Assembly (NCBI RefSeq): GCF_007680605.1
Contig: NZ_VEIO01000004.1
Span: forward strand, 19,997 to 83,996
Direction of reading: 5' to 3'
DNA: 64,000 nt
Source of the DNA: Paenibacillus xylanexedens
Lineage (GTDB): Bacteria; Bacillota; Bacilli; Paenibacillales; Paenibacillaceae
The notes under the pieces are model-generated. The model saw only the letters and a program-made list of their open reading frames with translations. It was not told where the DNA came from and did no database searches. Shown piece after piece: positions 16,519 through 25,585 of this stretch (its first letter is position 1; each line of letters begins with the position of its first letter). Made by a program: the position numbers and the translations under genes.

Positions 16519-19500
16519 CTACAGCCAAGTCTCTCCTTGAAGCGAGATCAGACTACGCAATTCATCGTCCGACATCTCGGTCAGCCAGTTTTCACCCGAA
16601 CCTACGACCTGCTCGGAGAGAGCTTTCTTGCTCTCGATCAGCTCATCGATTCGTTCTTCCAATGTACCCTGGCAGATCAACTTGTGTACCTGAACGTTAC
16701 GATTCTGCCCGATGCGGAATACCCGGTCTGTCGCCTGGTTCTCCACCGCCGGATTCCACCAGCGATCATAGTGAATGACATGGCTTGCTCTTGTCAGGTT
16801 CAGACCCACGCCGCCTGCACGAAGAGACAGGACAAACATGGATGGCCCTTCCCCTTTTTGGAATGTCTCCACCATTTCATCCCGCTGTGACTTGGAAACC
16901 CCACCATGCAGGAAGTAAGGCTCTTCCTCATAGCGCCGGTTCAGTCTGGAAACCAACAGATCCCCCATCGCAACATACTGCGTAAAGATCAAAGCCGATT
17001 CTCCGTTGTCCCGGATGGCATCCAGCAATTCCAGCAGTCGCTCCATTTTACCCGATGCCTCGGCCTTTCCATGCTCCTTCCGGCTGTTGTCCGCCAGAAC
17101 AGGATGATCACAGATCTGCTTCAGCTTGGTTAGAGAGGATAACACGATACCTTTACGCGCAATACCGTTCCGTCCATCCAGACCACCCATGAGATCGTCC
17201 ACGACCCGTTGATACAGAATCGCCTGCTCCGGTGTCAGTGAACAATAGGATTTCAGTTCCAGCTTTTCGGGCAAATCTTTGCGAATATCCGGATCACTCT
17301 TCAGCCTGCGTAACATAAACGGCGACACCAGTCGATGCAGTTCCCGGAGCGAAGCCGCGTTCTCTTCCGAAGGGGCCAGACCTGTATACCGCTGGCGGAA
17401 CGAAGAAGATGTACCGAGATATCCCGGATTCAGGAATTGGAAAATAGACCAAAGCTCACTCAAACGGTTCTCCACCGGTGTTCCTGTCATGGCAATCCGA
17501 TGAGAAGTGGACAGCCGCATAACACTTTGTGCCTGCTTCGTCCGATAATTTTTAATATACTGTGCCTCATCCAGTACAACGGTTGACCAGTGCAACGAAG
17601 CCAAATCCGGGCCATCACGGCCTGCCAGGTGATAGGTTGTGAGCACGATGTCATGCTTCTGCGCTTCCTCTTCGAAAGCATTTCCATGCAGCCTTTGTCC
17701 ACCATGGTGAATATACAGTGACAGGTCTGGCGCAAAACGCTTCAGCTCGCGTTGCCAGTTGCCCAGTAGCGAGGTTGGGCAGACAATAAGCGTAGGCCAT
17801 TGAACCTTCGGCATATCTGTACTCTGATCAACACCGGACGCCTGTGCTTCTTGTGCCTCTTTCAGTGCGGCCTGGCGTTCCTCCTCTTTGCGATCGAGCA
17901 GACACGTGATGACCTGAACTGTTTTTCCAAGTCCCATATCATCGGCAAGACACACCCCGAAGCCCAGTTCACCCATGGCAGATAACCACTGAAATCCACG
18001 TTCCTGATACGGTCTCAGTTCACCATGCAGCTCCGCTGGCACCGGGCGAGGTTCAATGTTACGAAGCACCTGCCCCTCCAGCAGGAAAGCGAGCATACCT
18101 TCGGATTCAGCACCAAAAACAGACATCCCTTTCCAAATGGAATCTTCCCCTTCATCTGCGGCAAGATGCAGCCATTCGGAAAGCGGCATGTATTGTTCTT
18201 CTTCTTTTTTCATATATCGAAGCACTTGGCGAATCTCTTTGGTATCCACTTCAATCCATTCCCCGCGAAACATAACATAGGGAACGGTGGATTCAGCCAG
18301 TGCGGCAAGTTCCTCCGCCGTAATCGGCTTGCCATCCAGCATCGGCTCTGCTGTAAAGGAAACGAGTTGTTCCATGCCGAGTGTAGAACCAGCTCCAGGT
18401 TGACGCTCCGGTGCTCCGTTCACCATCTGCAAGCGCAGACCTGCACGTCGTTTCCCCGCGCGGCTCCATCTCGACGGCATTAGAACCGTTACCCCTGCCT
18501 TCTGCAACTTGGGAACCGCATGGGTAAGAAATTCAAAAAAGCTCTGTTGCTGTAGCTGTATCCCCTCGGGACGAGCATGTAGCAAAGCAGTTTCCAGTTC
18601 GGGTGCCAGCTCAGACGCCTCACCAATGGCCATCAGTAACTGTTCTGCCACAGAGGCGTAGCAGACTTTTCCCCGATCCAGATCACGCTCAGGATGTGCC
18701 CAAATGCTTCGTGCAGGTAACCTGAGACCTGCCTCCTGATCGCTATCCACCCAGAAACTGATACCCCAGGTGGTCTCCTGCTCCCCCAGCGGCGGCTCCA
18801 AACGCAGGACCAGTCTGAACTTCCCTTCCGAAGGCGGCATTTCTTCGACACCAAATGCAGGCATCGTTGTACCTCCAGCTTCATGGATCGCGTCCACGAA
18901 ATCCGCCAGATCCTCTGTCGGTCCTTGCACGGTGACTGGGCGAAATATAGAGATCAGACTGTTCCACCATAGCTCAGACACGGGTGAAGAGCCGCGCCTG
19001 AACGATGTCCGGTAACGTGAAAGCTCACTATCCATGCTCTCCAGTTCATTCGTTACCACCGCATGAATGATGCCGCTCATAAATGAAAACAAAACCGTGC
19101 CTGCCGCTTCCTCACGTGTCTCCGGCTCCGTGGAGGCATAGGCTCCCGGCGCTGACAGCGCAATGGGAGGCATCGATTCCGCAAGGCTTTTGAAACGCTC
19201 CCGATCTTCTTCAAGTTGCAAACGTGGACGCCATACCCCTGAAAGGGTCTCCTGACCCGTTCGGCGTCTTGCACCTGTTTTAGCTGCAAATGCCGCAGCC
19301 GGAGCAATCGCCCCTCGCAGCAACAATTCCTGTGTGAACTGTGCTGCCTTAACCCAGTAACGCATCTCTTCTCCAGCTTGAATCCCAGCTGCATGTAACA
19401 TCTGGTCATCCCACTGTAATAACAGTCGGAAAGCATCCTTCGGCGAAACCGCCAATCCTTCCAGCGTGCGTCCAAGCAACTGCCTCCGCTTTACGTTTTT

Positions 19501-19701
19501 GGCTTCTGCCGCATTTCGAAGCGGATTCGGCCAGCGCAGTTCCGCAAGACGTAGCGCGGCAGGCTGAAACAGACGACCCCCGTCGCCAAATTGCAGCCTT
19601 CTTACCACGTGACTCCATGCATCTACGCGCGGTTCCGATGTTTCACCGGAAAAACAAAAAAATACGTCTCCAAGCCATACTCCATACAGCGATTGCATCA
19701 T
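16519..19701 (-). CDS. ywqA: SNF2-family DEAD/DEAH helicase, YwqA-like
   Basis: SNF2 ATPases translocate on double-stranded DNA and remodel protein-DNA complexes. The 1060-residue protein has a long N-terminal region (about 1-540) and a two-lobed motor: Walker A DDMGLGKTVQ (about 587), DEAQ (about 712), MTGTPVENRLSELW, and the C-lobe with RAGGVGLNLTRAS, HYDRWWNP and QATDRVFRIGQ. GGGAG precedes the ATGATG start. It forms an operon with the SWIM gene, separated by about 125 bases. Its cellular target is not established. Confidence 0.93.
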   Translation of the reverse strand: MMQSLYGVWLGDVFFCFSGETSEPRVDAWSHVVRRLQFGDGGRLFQPAALRLAELRWPNPLRNAAEAKNVKRRQLLGRTLEGLAVSPKDAFRLLLQWDDQMLHAAGIQAGEEMRYWVKAAQFTQELLLRGAIAPAAAFAAKTGARRRTGQETLSGVWRPRLQLEEDRERFKSLAESMPPIALSAPGAYASTEPETREEAAGTVLFSFMSGIIHAVVTNELESMDSELSRYRTSFRRGSSPVSELWWNSLISIFRPVTVQGPTEDLADFVDAIHEAGGTTMPAFGVEEMPPSEGKFRLVLRLEPPLGEQETTWGISFWVDSDQEAGLRLPARSIWAHPERDLDRGKVCYASVAEQLLMAIGEASELAPELETALLHARPEGIQLQQQSFFEFLTHAVPKLQKAGVTVLMPSRWSRAGKRRAGLRLQMVNGAPERQPGAGSTLGMEQLVSFTAEPMLDGKPITAEELAALAESTVPYVMFRGEWIEVDTKEIRQVLRYMKKEEEQYMPLSEWLHLAADEGEDSIWKGMSVFGAESEGMLAFLLEGQVLRNIEPRPVPAELHGELRPYQERGFQWLSAMGELGFGVCLADDMGLGKTVQVITCLLDRKEEERQAALKEAQEAQASGVDQSTDMPKVQWPTLIVCPTSLLGNWQRELKRFAPDLSLYIHHGGQRLHGNAFEEEAQKHDIVLTTYHLAGRDGPDLASLHWSTVVLDEAQYIKNYRTKQAQSVMRLSTSHRIAMTGTPVENRLSELWSIFQFLNPGYLGTSSSFRQRYTGLAPSEENAASLRELHRLVSPFMLRRLKSDPDIRKDLPEKLELKSYCSLTPEQAILYQRVVDDLMGGLDGRNGIARKGIVLSSLTKLKQICDHPVLADNSRKEHGKAEASGKMERLLELLDAIRDNGESALIFTQYVAMGDLLVSRLNRRYEEEPYFLHGGVSKSQRDEMVETFQKGEGPSMFVLSLRAGGVGLNLTRASHVIHYDRWWNPAVENQATDRVFRIGQNRNVQVHKLICQGTLEERIDELIESKKALSEQVVGSGENWLTEMSDDELRSLISLQGETWL

Positions 19702-19812
19702 TACAGTCTCCCGTCATCCCTTCGCATTGTTACTCTCCATCATATACGAAAATGGACGGATTTAAAAACCTTTACGTATAAAAAGTACTGATCATGCTCT
19801 TTTCTTTATAAA

Positions 19813-19852
19813 AAAATGCCCCTTCTCCAGAATTCGGATGAGGAACATTTTG
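19813..19852 (-). terminator. Terminator after the CheW-like gene
   Basis: On the minus strand ATGTTCCTCATC pairs with GGAGAAGGGGCAT using several G-U pairs, followed by TTTTTTTAT. Confidence 0.7.
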
Positions 19853-19902
19853 TTTAAACATTTAATGATGCGGGTCGTCAGACGGTCACCCATTGGATCT
19901 GA

Positions 19903-20334
19903 TCAAGATCTGACCAGACTTCCGAGCAATACATCGAGGTTCAAAATACCCGCACGGTGATCCGCACAGAATCCGATTTTATCAAAAACACCAAGCATAA
20001 AGCGGCGATGTTCTTCTGCCGGCTCTTCGAAACGATCATACGTCACAACCGAATCTACCATGTCTACAATCAGAGGCACAAACCCGTTCTTGTAAGGGAC
20101 TACGATAATTCGTGTAGATGAGGTATCTTCCTTCTCCGGCATGCCGAGCAACACACGCAGACTCACGACAGAAACTACCTTTCCGTACAATGAAGCGAAT
20201 CCTCTGATCTCAGGACTTCCGAAAGGAACCGTTGTAACCTCTACCATTCTAATAATTTCATGAACCTGATCAATGCGAAGTGCAAAAATTTGATCTCCCA
20301 CCGAGAAATTAATATATTGCATTACTTCATCCAT
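19903..20334 (-). CDS. CheW-like chemotaxis coupling protein
   Basis: CheW links chemoreceptors to the CheA kinase. The 143-residue protein consists of one CheW domain: FSVGDQIFALRIDQVHEIIRM, the EIRGFASLYGKVVSVVSLR segment and the closing AGILNLDVLLG strand. The start at 20334 has GGGGAC upstream; a start at 20355 gives seven extra residues. No CheA lies in the window, so it is an orphan coupler here; the chemoreceptor at 61361 is over 40 kb away. Confidence 0.88.
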   Translation of the reverse strand: MDEVMQYINFSVGDQIFALRIDQVHEIIRMVEVTTVPFGSPEIRGFASLYGKVVSVVSLRVLLGMPEKEDTSSTRIIVVPYKNGFVPLIVDMVDSVVTYDRFEEPAEEHRRFMLGVFDKIGFCADHRAGILNLDVLLGSLVRS

Positions 20335-20355
20335 AATGTCCCCATACCCTCTCAT

Positions 20356-20786
20356 TCCGTAAAATCAGATCATCAACACGCTTTTGGCTGTCGAACTTTA
20401 GACGATGAGTCGTTACATGTTGTATCGGTAATTTTGGCGTAATTGTTTAGGCTTTCAAGAAGAAGAATCGCAGTTACATCTCTTTCCCAGTTTTCTTTGA
20501 AAAATAAGCGATTTAATCCTCATTTCTGTGGATAACTATCTAAAAATCCCTTAAACTTTACTTATCGTGAATAAAAATATAAAGTTATACCCCATTTGTG
20601 GATAAGTTGTGCACATGTTGCTCACAATCTGTGGATATAGACCTTCATTTATGTGGATATTTATAATTTTGATGTGGACATGTTGTGTATTTGTTTGTAA
20701 ATCTAACGTAAACTTTGTCGTTTTTCGCCTGCTTATCCTCTACTGTGTACATATTGTGGAAAGCCTTTCAATAACATTACTGGATT
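20356..20786. other. AT-rich intergenic region with DnaA-box cluster 1
   Basis: No gene is supported in these 430 bases. They are AT-rich and contain five TGTGGAtaN motifs listed separately. Confidence 0.6.
20527..20681. promoter_or_regulatory. DnaA-box-like cluster 1
   Basis: All read in the same orientation: TGTGGATAA (reverse complement of the perfect box TTATCCACA) at 20527-20535 and 20597-20605, TGTGGATAT at 20630-20638 and 20652-20660, and TGTGGACAT at 20673-20681. The strict sequence matches DnaA boxes; function is inferred. Confidence 0.6.
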
Positions 20787-22751
20787 TCAAACGCCATGCC
20801 TGTTGTTATTCACATCGCTTTCACCAGCCCAATCAAGAAGAATTTCCGCTGTCTGTTCAACCTGAAAGACTGGGAAATAGTGACCATAAGGGAGCTCCAC
20901 TTTGGTATAACCCGCATGTAAACTAGCAGGAAAATGATACTCTTGATCCTTCTCAGCCCAAATAACCAACCGATTTGCGTCATATGCTGCCTGCTTAAAG
21001 CTTCCGAATTCATCCCAAAAGCTTACCGTCTGCTTATGTCCCAAGTGAATCCACCGTAACAAATCCACATGCGCACCCGCTATGCGAGGTGAACGGAGAT
21101 AGGTTTGTACCCTCTCAGCCAGCCTCGTAACGCCGATCTTATCCCCAGCTTCTTCACCGCCCGCACTAAACATGCGCGCCCAACTACTCCGGGAGTTGCT
21201 CCGCAGTAGTGTCCTAACGACACGCCTAGGCAGATGAAGCATCTGTTTCAAACGCCCATTATTCCCCTCATTCACATTGTCCGCAACAGGCTGGAGTAGC
21301 GCCAAACGGATATCGGTACGCCCGCTTCGCTTCAACGCTGCCGCTGCGATCGCTGCACCTATAGAGTGACCCACTAATTTGATTGGAACCTGGATTTCAG
21401 ACAAGGCTTCCACAAGGGCGTTAACCTGACCCGTAAACGCATCTTCGGCTTGGTGAACAGGTGAGCGCCCGAATCCCGCGAGATCAACAATCCAGACGGG
21501 ATTGCGTGTGAGTCTATGCAATTGTGATCCCAGTGGAAGCAAGTCATCCGCGCATTGGAGCAAACCATGCACGATCACCCAAGGTTCTCCCTCTCCTTCC
21601 CAGCCTAAAAATGTTAGATTTCCCATGCGTACACGCATATAATCGGTTGGAGCATGTTCAGCTTCCGGCTTGGACAGAAGCCGGTAGTCCAGATCAGCAA
21701 CAATGAACGGGAGCTGCTCCCGAATATCCGGCCAGCTTCTCCCCATTCGTTGCATCAGCGCCTCGGTCTCCTCAACCGGAAATGTCTTGTCTGTAATAAA
21801 AGCTAGTGACTGTGAAGGTATACCGCTGATGCGACTTCCCCCAAGGCTCATAAGGCGTTGAATCCAGGATAGCGGCAACGCTCCTGCTGGTCTGGGCATA
21901 TCCAGCTGCTTCGTAATCAGATGCAGCAATTCCTTCATGTCCGGACTCTCTTCCTTACGGGCGAGCATTGGATATGTCCCTCCGAACGGTGCCTCATCCC
22001 GGATTAGAAAGACAAGTGTTTCTGCCACCACATCATTCTCCACAAGTGGCAACCAGTAAGACGATCCACCAGGTACAACCGGCATAAAACCTTTCTGAAC
22101 GGCTCCAATAAGTAACCCGATCCCGCCAGTCTGCTCGGTTTCACCTGTTGGGCGTGGCCCGACCACCGTACTGGGATTTACCACAGACAAAGGGTAGCCA
22201 TGTTGTTTTGCATGAAGCCTTATATAAGCATCGGCCTTGAATTTCATCTCTTCATATGCACTTTCTTGACTACCCGCATGATTGTTTTCAACCTGTTCCT
22301 GTTCCTCTTGCCCGTTCCCATGCCCATAAGGGCTCATATAACCAACCACATGAATGAAATGACGCAACCCTCCGTTACGTTTCATATCCTGAGCCAGCTG
22401 AGCTATCTCTCTTGCTCCATGCATAAAGATTTTTTCTGCGGTTTCTCGTCCCAGCGTAACGTCCATCGTTCCCCCTGCATGAAGAATGACATTTGCTTTC
22501 CTGATGCGTTCACGATCCGCTTGAACAAGCCCCAGACCTGTCAAAGATAAATCACCTTCGATAAACGTAATCCGTTCAAAGCTCCCCACACCGTAACTCT
22601 CCAACACCGATCTGGCGCGACGTTCGGAGCGAACTAACAGCAGCATATGTATGTCTGTTTTCTCCACAAGTTGCTTCACTGTTTCCTTTCCAATAAAACC
22701 GGTACTTCCCGTCATAAACAGAACGGTTTGCTCTAACCTTGCCTCGTTCAT
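20787..22751 (-). CDS. Reductase (SDR, NAD_binding_4 type) fused to alpha/beta hydrolase
   Basis: The 654-residue protein joins two enzymes. Residues about 1-340 resemble the thioester/fatty-acyl-CoA reductase group of extended SDRs: Rossmann motif TGSTGFIGKETV, Val-Val-Gly-Tyr before YEEMKFKAD, which supplies the Tyr-x3-Lys pair, and NPSTVVGPRPTG. Residues about 375-650 are an alpha/beta hydrolase with the nucleophile elbow GHSIGA, the FGRSPV loop, an Asp (AEKDQE) and a closing His (GHYFPVF). A natural role would be reduction of an acyl thioester plus hydrolysis or esterification of a lipid, but the substrate is unknown. GGAGG precedes the ATG. The TetR gene lies just upstream on the same strand. 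Confidence 0.85.
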   Translation of the reverse strand: MNEARLEQTVLFMTGSTGFIGKETVKQLVEKTDIHMLLLVRSERRARSVLESYGVGSFERITFIEGDLSLTGLGLVQADRERIRKANVILHAGGTMDVTLGRETAEKIFMHGAREIAQLAQDMKRNGGLRHFIHVVGYMSPYGHGNGQEEQEQVENNHAGSQESAYEEMKFKADAYIRLHAKQHGYPLSVVNPSTVVGPRPTGETEQTGGIGLLIGAVQKGFMPVVPGGSSYWLPLVENDVVAETLVFLIRDEAPFGGTYPMLARKEESPDMKELLHLITKQLDMPRPAGALPLSWIQRLMSLGGSRISGIPSQSLAFITDKTFPVEETEALMQRMGRSWPDIREQLPFIVADLDYRLLSKPEAEHAPTDYMRVRMGNLTFLGWEGEGEPWVIVHGLLQCADDLLPLGSQLHRLTRNPVWIVDLAGFGRSPVHQAEDAFTGQVNALVEALSEIQVPIKLVGHSIGAAIAAAALKRSGRTDIRLALLQPVADNVNEGNNGRLKQMLHLPRRVVRTLLRSNSRSSWARMFSAGGEEAGDKIGVTRLAERVQTYLRSPRIAGAHVDLLRWIHLGHKQTVSFWDEFGSFKQAAYDANRLVIWAEKDQEYHFPASLHAGYTKVELPYGHYFPVFQVEQTAEILLDWAGESDVNNNRHGV

Positions 22752-22816
22752 CGATATGCCTCCATAACATTTTTTTATTTTTGTTCTTTATTTATTTTTA
22801 GTTCTAGTCCGTCATG

Positions 22817-22844
22817 AATTTATCTTGATCTCGTTTATTGTCAA
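22817..22844 (-). promoter_or_regulatory. Putative promoter of the reductase-hydrolase gene
   Basis: On the minus strand TTGACA (22844-22839) and TAAATT (22822-22817) are 16 bases apart. The -35 box is perfect, the -10 box matches at four of six positions. Confidence 0.45.
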
Positions 22845-22852
22845 ATTACACT

Positions 22853-22872
22853 TTAGTACTAATTAGTACTAA
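22853..22872. promoter_or_regulatory. Putative TetR operator palindrome
   Basis: The core AGTACTAATTAGTACT (22855-22870) is a perfect palindrome that extends two bases each side. It sits just upstream of the -35 box of the reductase-hydrolase gene. A half site AGTACTAATT recurs at 23568-23577 within the tetR promoter. Confidence 0.6.
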
Positions 22873-22879
22873 TTAATCT

Positions 22880-22906
22880 CAAAAAAAGAGCTTCGTTTAA
22901 CGAAGC
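22880..22906 (-). terminator. Terminator overlapping the tetR stop codon
   Basis: GCTTCG and CGAAGC pair around a short loop that contains the TAA stop of the TetR gene; the minus strand continues CTTTTTTT. Confidence 0.75.
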
Positions 22907-23553
22907 ATCTGACAAAACGTTCGTGCGGACTGCTCGATAATACCCAGATCACGAGAAGTCCCGGCCAACATGAGCGAACCTTCAAGTGCTGCAACAAATA
23001 GGGAAGCTGCCGCCCCCGGCTCAATGCCTTTGCGGAAGTCTCCTCGTTCTACCCCTTGCTGGAACAGCTTCTCTACCATAGGCACAAGCTCCCGGAAAAA
23101 GATCGAGATGCTTTCCCTCGCCAGGAAAGCCGTTTCCGGTGCCTGAATGTAAAGAGTAACAAACGGGCATGTGCCTTCAAAGTTTCTATGTTCTATACCT
23201 GCCGAGAGCCGTTCCAGGAACGCATACACCCGTTCCTCCACACTTCGTTCACGTTGGCTGAGCAGTAGATAAAGCTCTGATTCATACTGTGCAATCCAGA
23301 ACTGTACAACCGCCTGAAGCAGTTCCTCCTTGTTTTTAAAATGATAATAGATGTTGGATTTGGATACGCCGCTAACACGCACCACCTCATCCATGCTGAC
23401 GTAAGCATAGCCTTGCCGGAGGAATAGTTGCGCAGCAACCTCCACCGCTTTGGTGCGGTTAACCGGACTAGAACTTCTGGAACTTGGACTTCTTGGTTTG
23501 GACGGTTTAGACGACTTAAGCGTCCCTTGATGTGATGCATTGTTATTATTCAT
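22897..23553 (-). CDS. TetR-family transcriptional regulator
   Basis: A 218-residue repressor-type protein. A Ser/Pro/Lys-rich flexible N-terminal 30 residues precede the helix-turn-helix: KAVEVAAQLFLRQGYAYVS, then VSGVSKSNIYYHFKNKEELL. The C-terminal ligand domain has no recognisable ligand signature. The AGTACTAATT motifs in its own promoter and before the downstream reductase-hydrolase gene suggest that it represses both. No ribosome site precedes the ATG at 23553, and the promoter below places transcription at about the ATG, so the message may be leaderless; a later start is possible because the extra N-terminal residues look disordered. Confidence 0.85.
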   Translation of the reverse strand: MNNNNASHQGTLKSSKPSKPRSPSSRSSSPVNRTKAVEVAAQLFLRQGYAYVSMDEVVRVSGVSKSNIYYHFKNKEELLQAVVQFWIAQYESELYLLLSQRERSVEERVYAFLERLSAGIEHRNFEGTCPFVTLYIQAPETAFLARESISIFFRELVPMVEKLFQQGVERGDFRKGIEPGAAASLFVAALEGSLMLAGTSRDLGIIEQSARTFCQMLR

Positions 23554-23560
23554 AAATAGA

Positions 23561-23589
23561 ACTATACAGTACTAATTTAACAAAAGCAA
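23561..23589 (-). promoter_or_regulatory. Putative tetR promoter with operator half site
   Basis: On the minus strand TTGCTT (23589-23584) and TATAGT (23566-23561) are separated by 17 bases, and the spacer contains AGTACTAATT-type sequence at 23568-23577. This fits negative autoregulation. Confidence 0.5.
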
Positions 23590-23635
23590 GAATGTTTGTT
23601 GATAAAAGCAGACCCGAAGATCACTTTCCGAAAAG

Positions 23636-23737
23636 TTGTCCACATTTAGATCCTATACACACAGGATATCCACATCTAGTATTAAGCCGATGTAAAAGTT
23701 GTACTTTAACATCTATAAACGAGCAAAGTTATCCACA
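23636..23737. promoter_or_regulatory. DnaA-box-like cluster 2
   Basis: TTGTCCACA at 23636-23644, ATATCCACA at 23666-23674 and a perfect TTATCCACA at 23729-23737, all in one orientation opposite to cluster 1. They lie between tetR and the ABC binding-protein gene. Confidence 0.55.
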
Positions 23738-23775
23738 TTTAAAGGTGAATCCTGTACTATAACAGGTAATGCAAA

Positions 23776-23806
23776 GAAGCCAGTTGCACAAGCTGCAACT
23801 GACTTC
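23776..23806 (-). terminator. Terminator after the binding-protein gene
   Basis: GAAGTCAGTTGCA pairs with TGCAACTGGCTTC across a five-base loop on the minus strand; the T run that follows is short (TTTGC). Confidence 0.65.
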
Positions 23807-23823
23807 ACGTAAGCATACTTTAC

Positions 23824-25125
23824 TTATTTTTTAAGACTATCCCAGTTCTGCTGCAATGCATCAAGCAATGCTTTTTTATCCGATTTACCTGCAACATACG
23901 CCTGAATAGTGCTGCCGAACTCTTGTGGAACGCCCTCAGGGAAACGGTTGAAGTTCCAGCTTAATGTTTTGTTTTCCTGACTATATTTCATAATATCTGT
24001 TGCGAGGTCACCGAGCTCTTCCTCCGATGCCTGAATGGAACTGAAGGCTGGAATGAACTTGAACTCTTTAGTTAAATAGTTTTTACCAATGTCGGAGGTA
24101 ACGAGCCATTCCAGAAATTCTTTTGCCTCCGCCTTCACTTGAGAGTTTTTATTCACAACCCAGTAGTTAGGCACGCCTACAAACAGCTTATCATTCGGTT
24201 CATTCGTAATCGGCATAGGCAGAATACCCAGATTCAGGTCCGGATTAATGCCGTCAATCTGTACTTGTGTCCAGTTCCCTTGTTGCATCATCGCCGCTTC
24301 GCCACTAGCAAAAAGAGTTACCTGTGTGTTGTAGTCTGTGGTGAGCGGATTTTTGTTGCTGTATTTGAGCGTCAGATCAAGCAGGTTGATCCACTCCTCG
24401 AAGACGGGGTTACCCGGAATTTTCTCCGTACCCTCGTTCAGACCTTGAATGAATTTTACCGGATCGGCCTGATTCGCAAATGCTACATTGACGTTATGAT
24501 TGCCGAGCACCCACCACTCCTGATAACCGTTCGAGAAAGGTGTGATGCCTGCGTCCCGAAGTTTCTTTGCCGCTTGATCCAGTTGTTCCAATGTTGTTGG
24601 GATTTCAGTGATGCCTGCTTTGGTAAACAGATCTTTGTTATAGATAAAACCGTACCCCTCCAGCGCGAGTGGCTGTCCATAAAGCTTGCCATCCTTAGTC
24701 ATCGGCTCTTTGGCGACTTCCAGTACGTCCTTAGCCCACGGTTCACTAGATAGGTCTTCGAGATATTCGAGCCAGGTATCCAATTCACGGTATCCACCTA
24801 CGTTAAAAATGTCCGGTTGCTCACCTGCGGCAAACTTCGCTTTTAATGCGGCCCCGTAATCACTGCCACCGCCGACCGTCTGAATGTCCAGCTTAACGCC
24901 TGGGTGGGAAGACTCATACTCCGCTTTAAGACGGTTAAGCGCTTCGGCAATTTCAACTTTGTATTGGAAAATTTTAATCGTTTTGGCGCCAGCCGCCGCA
25001 TCACCACCACCCGTTTGAGCATCTGTATTTACAGGACTACCGCTTTTGTCCCCGTTTCCACAACCTGCAAGCATGACTGAAAAAGCAATGAGCATCAGCA
25101 ATGTTAACTTTGTCATTCTTTTCAT
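23824..25125 (-). CDS. ABC transporter sugar-binding lipoprotein (CUT1, MalE-like)
   Basis: The extracellular solute-binding lipoprotein of a carbohydrate ABC importer. The 433-residue precursor has a signal ending LAGCGNG (Cys 22), a Gly/Ala linker and the two-lobed family 1 fold, with motifs such as YEFT-like FNVGGYRELD, YGQPLALEGYGFIYNKDLF and MMQQGNW. GGGAGAG precedes the ATG. It belongs with the two permease genes upstream on the same strand but is 726 bases away from them, with a structured gap between. The sugar is unknown. Confidence 0.93.
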   Translation of the reverse strand: MKRMTKLTLLMLIAFSVMLAGCGNGDKSGSPVNTDAQTGGGDAAAGAKTIKIFQYKVEIAEALNRLKAEYESSHPGVKLDIQTVGGGSDYGAALKAKFAAGEQPDIFNVGGYRELDTWLEYLEDLSSEPWAKDVLEVAKEPMTKDGKLYGQPLALEGYGFIYNKDLFTKAGITEIPTTLEQLDQAAKKLRDAGITPFSNGYQEWWVLGNHNVNVAFANQADPVKFIQGLNEGTEKIPGNPVFEEWINLLDLTLKYSNKNPLTTDYNTQVTLFASGEAAMMQQGNWTQVQIDGINPDLNLGILPMPITNEPNDKLFVGVPNYWVVNKNSQVKAEAKEFLEWLVTSDIGKNYLTKEFKFIPAFSSIQASEEELGDLATDIMKYSQENKTLSWNFNRFPEGVPQEFGSTIQAYVAGKSDKKALLDALQQNWDSLKK

Positions 25126-25213
25126 AGATACACTCTCCCTGTAAGTAGTTTACTTTTTCCCCTGCACCTCTTGCTTACAATAAACAAATTGAATTAAAGA
25201 GATTACACGTAGC

Positions 25214-25396
25214 ACTCCGATGACAGAACAATCTTCCAATCGCTGTTATCCCCAAATTTTTTGATTCTTTTTGCTAAAGGGAAAAATCCGGTGATAAGCA
25301 TGTGCTTCCGAAGCAGCTTTCTTTCAGAAAGCTTTTAGTCCACCGCTTCGCTTTTTCAGTTTTTTTCTGTCCTCTCCGTTTCTGTGTAATTGAATA
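25214..25396 (+). repeat. About 184-bp structured intergenic repeat, copy C
   Basis: It closely resembles 33546-33729 along its whole length: CGATGACAG at the left, TTATCCCC, TTTTTTGATTC, AAATCCGGTGATA, TGCTTCCGA, the hairpin AGCTTTCTTTCAGAAAGCTTTT region, and TTTTTTCTGTCCTCTCCGT at the right. Outer arms GACAGAA and TTCTGTC are complementary. Confidence 0.85.
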
Positions 25397-25585
25397 ACCC
25401 CAATTTATATAGATGAACTAACACCATTCTCACAAATGTGATTGTGTAGTTGATCACAGATTAATGGTCAAGCAAGCTCTTGTCTCTATGCCTTCGATAC
25501 CGGTGGGGCCACTTATAATGCTTGGCCTTTTGAGTCCTTTTTTAATCTCGTCTTTACTCTGTCTTTCCCTGCTCTGCTCTGCTCT

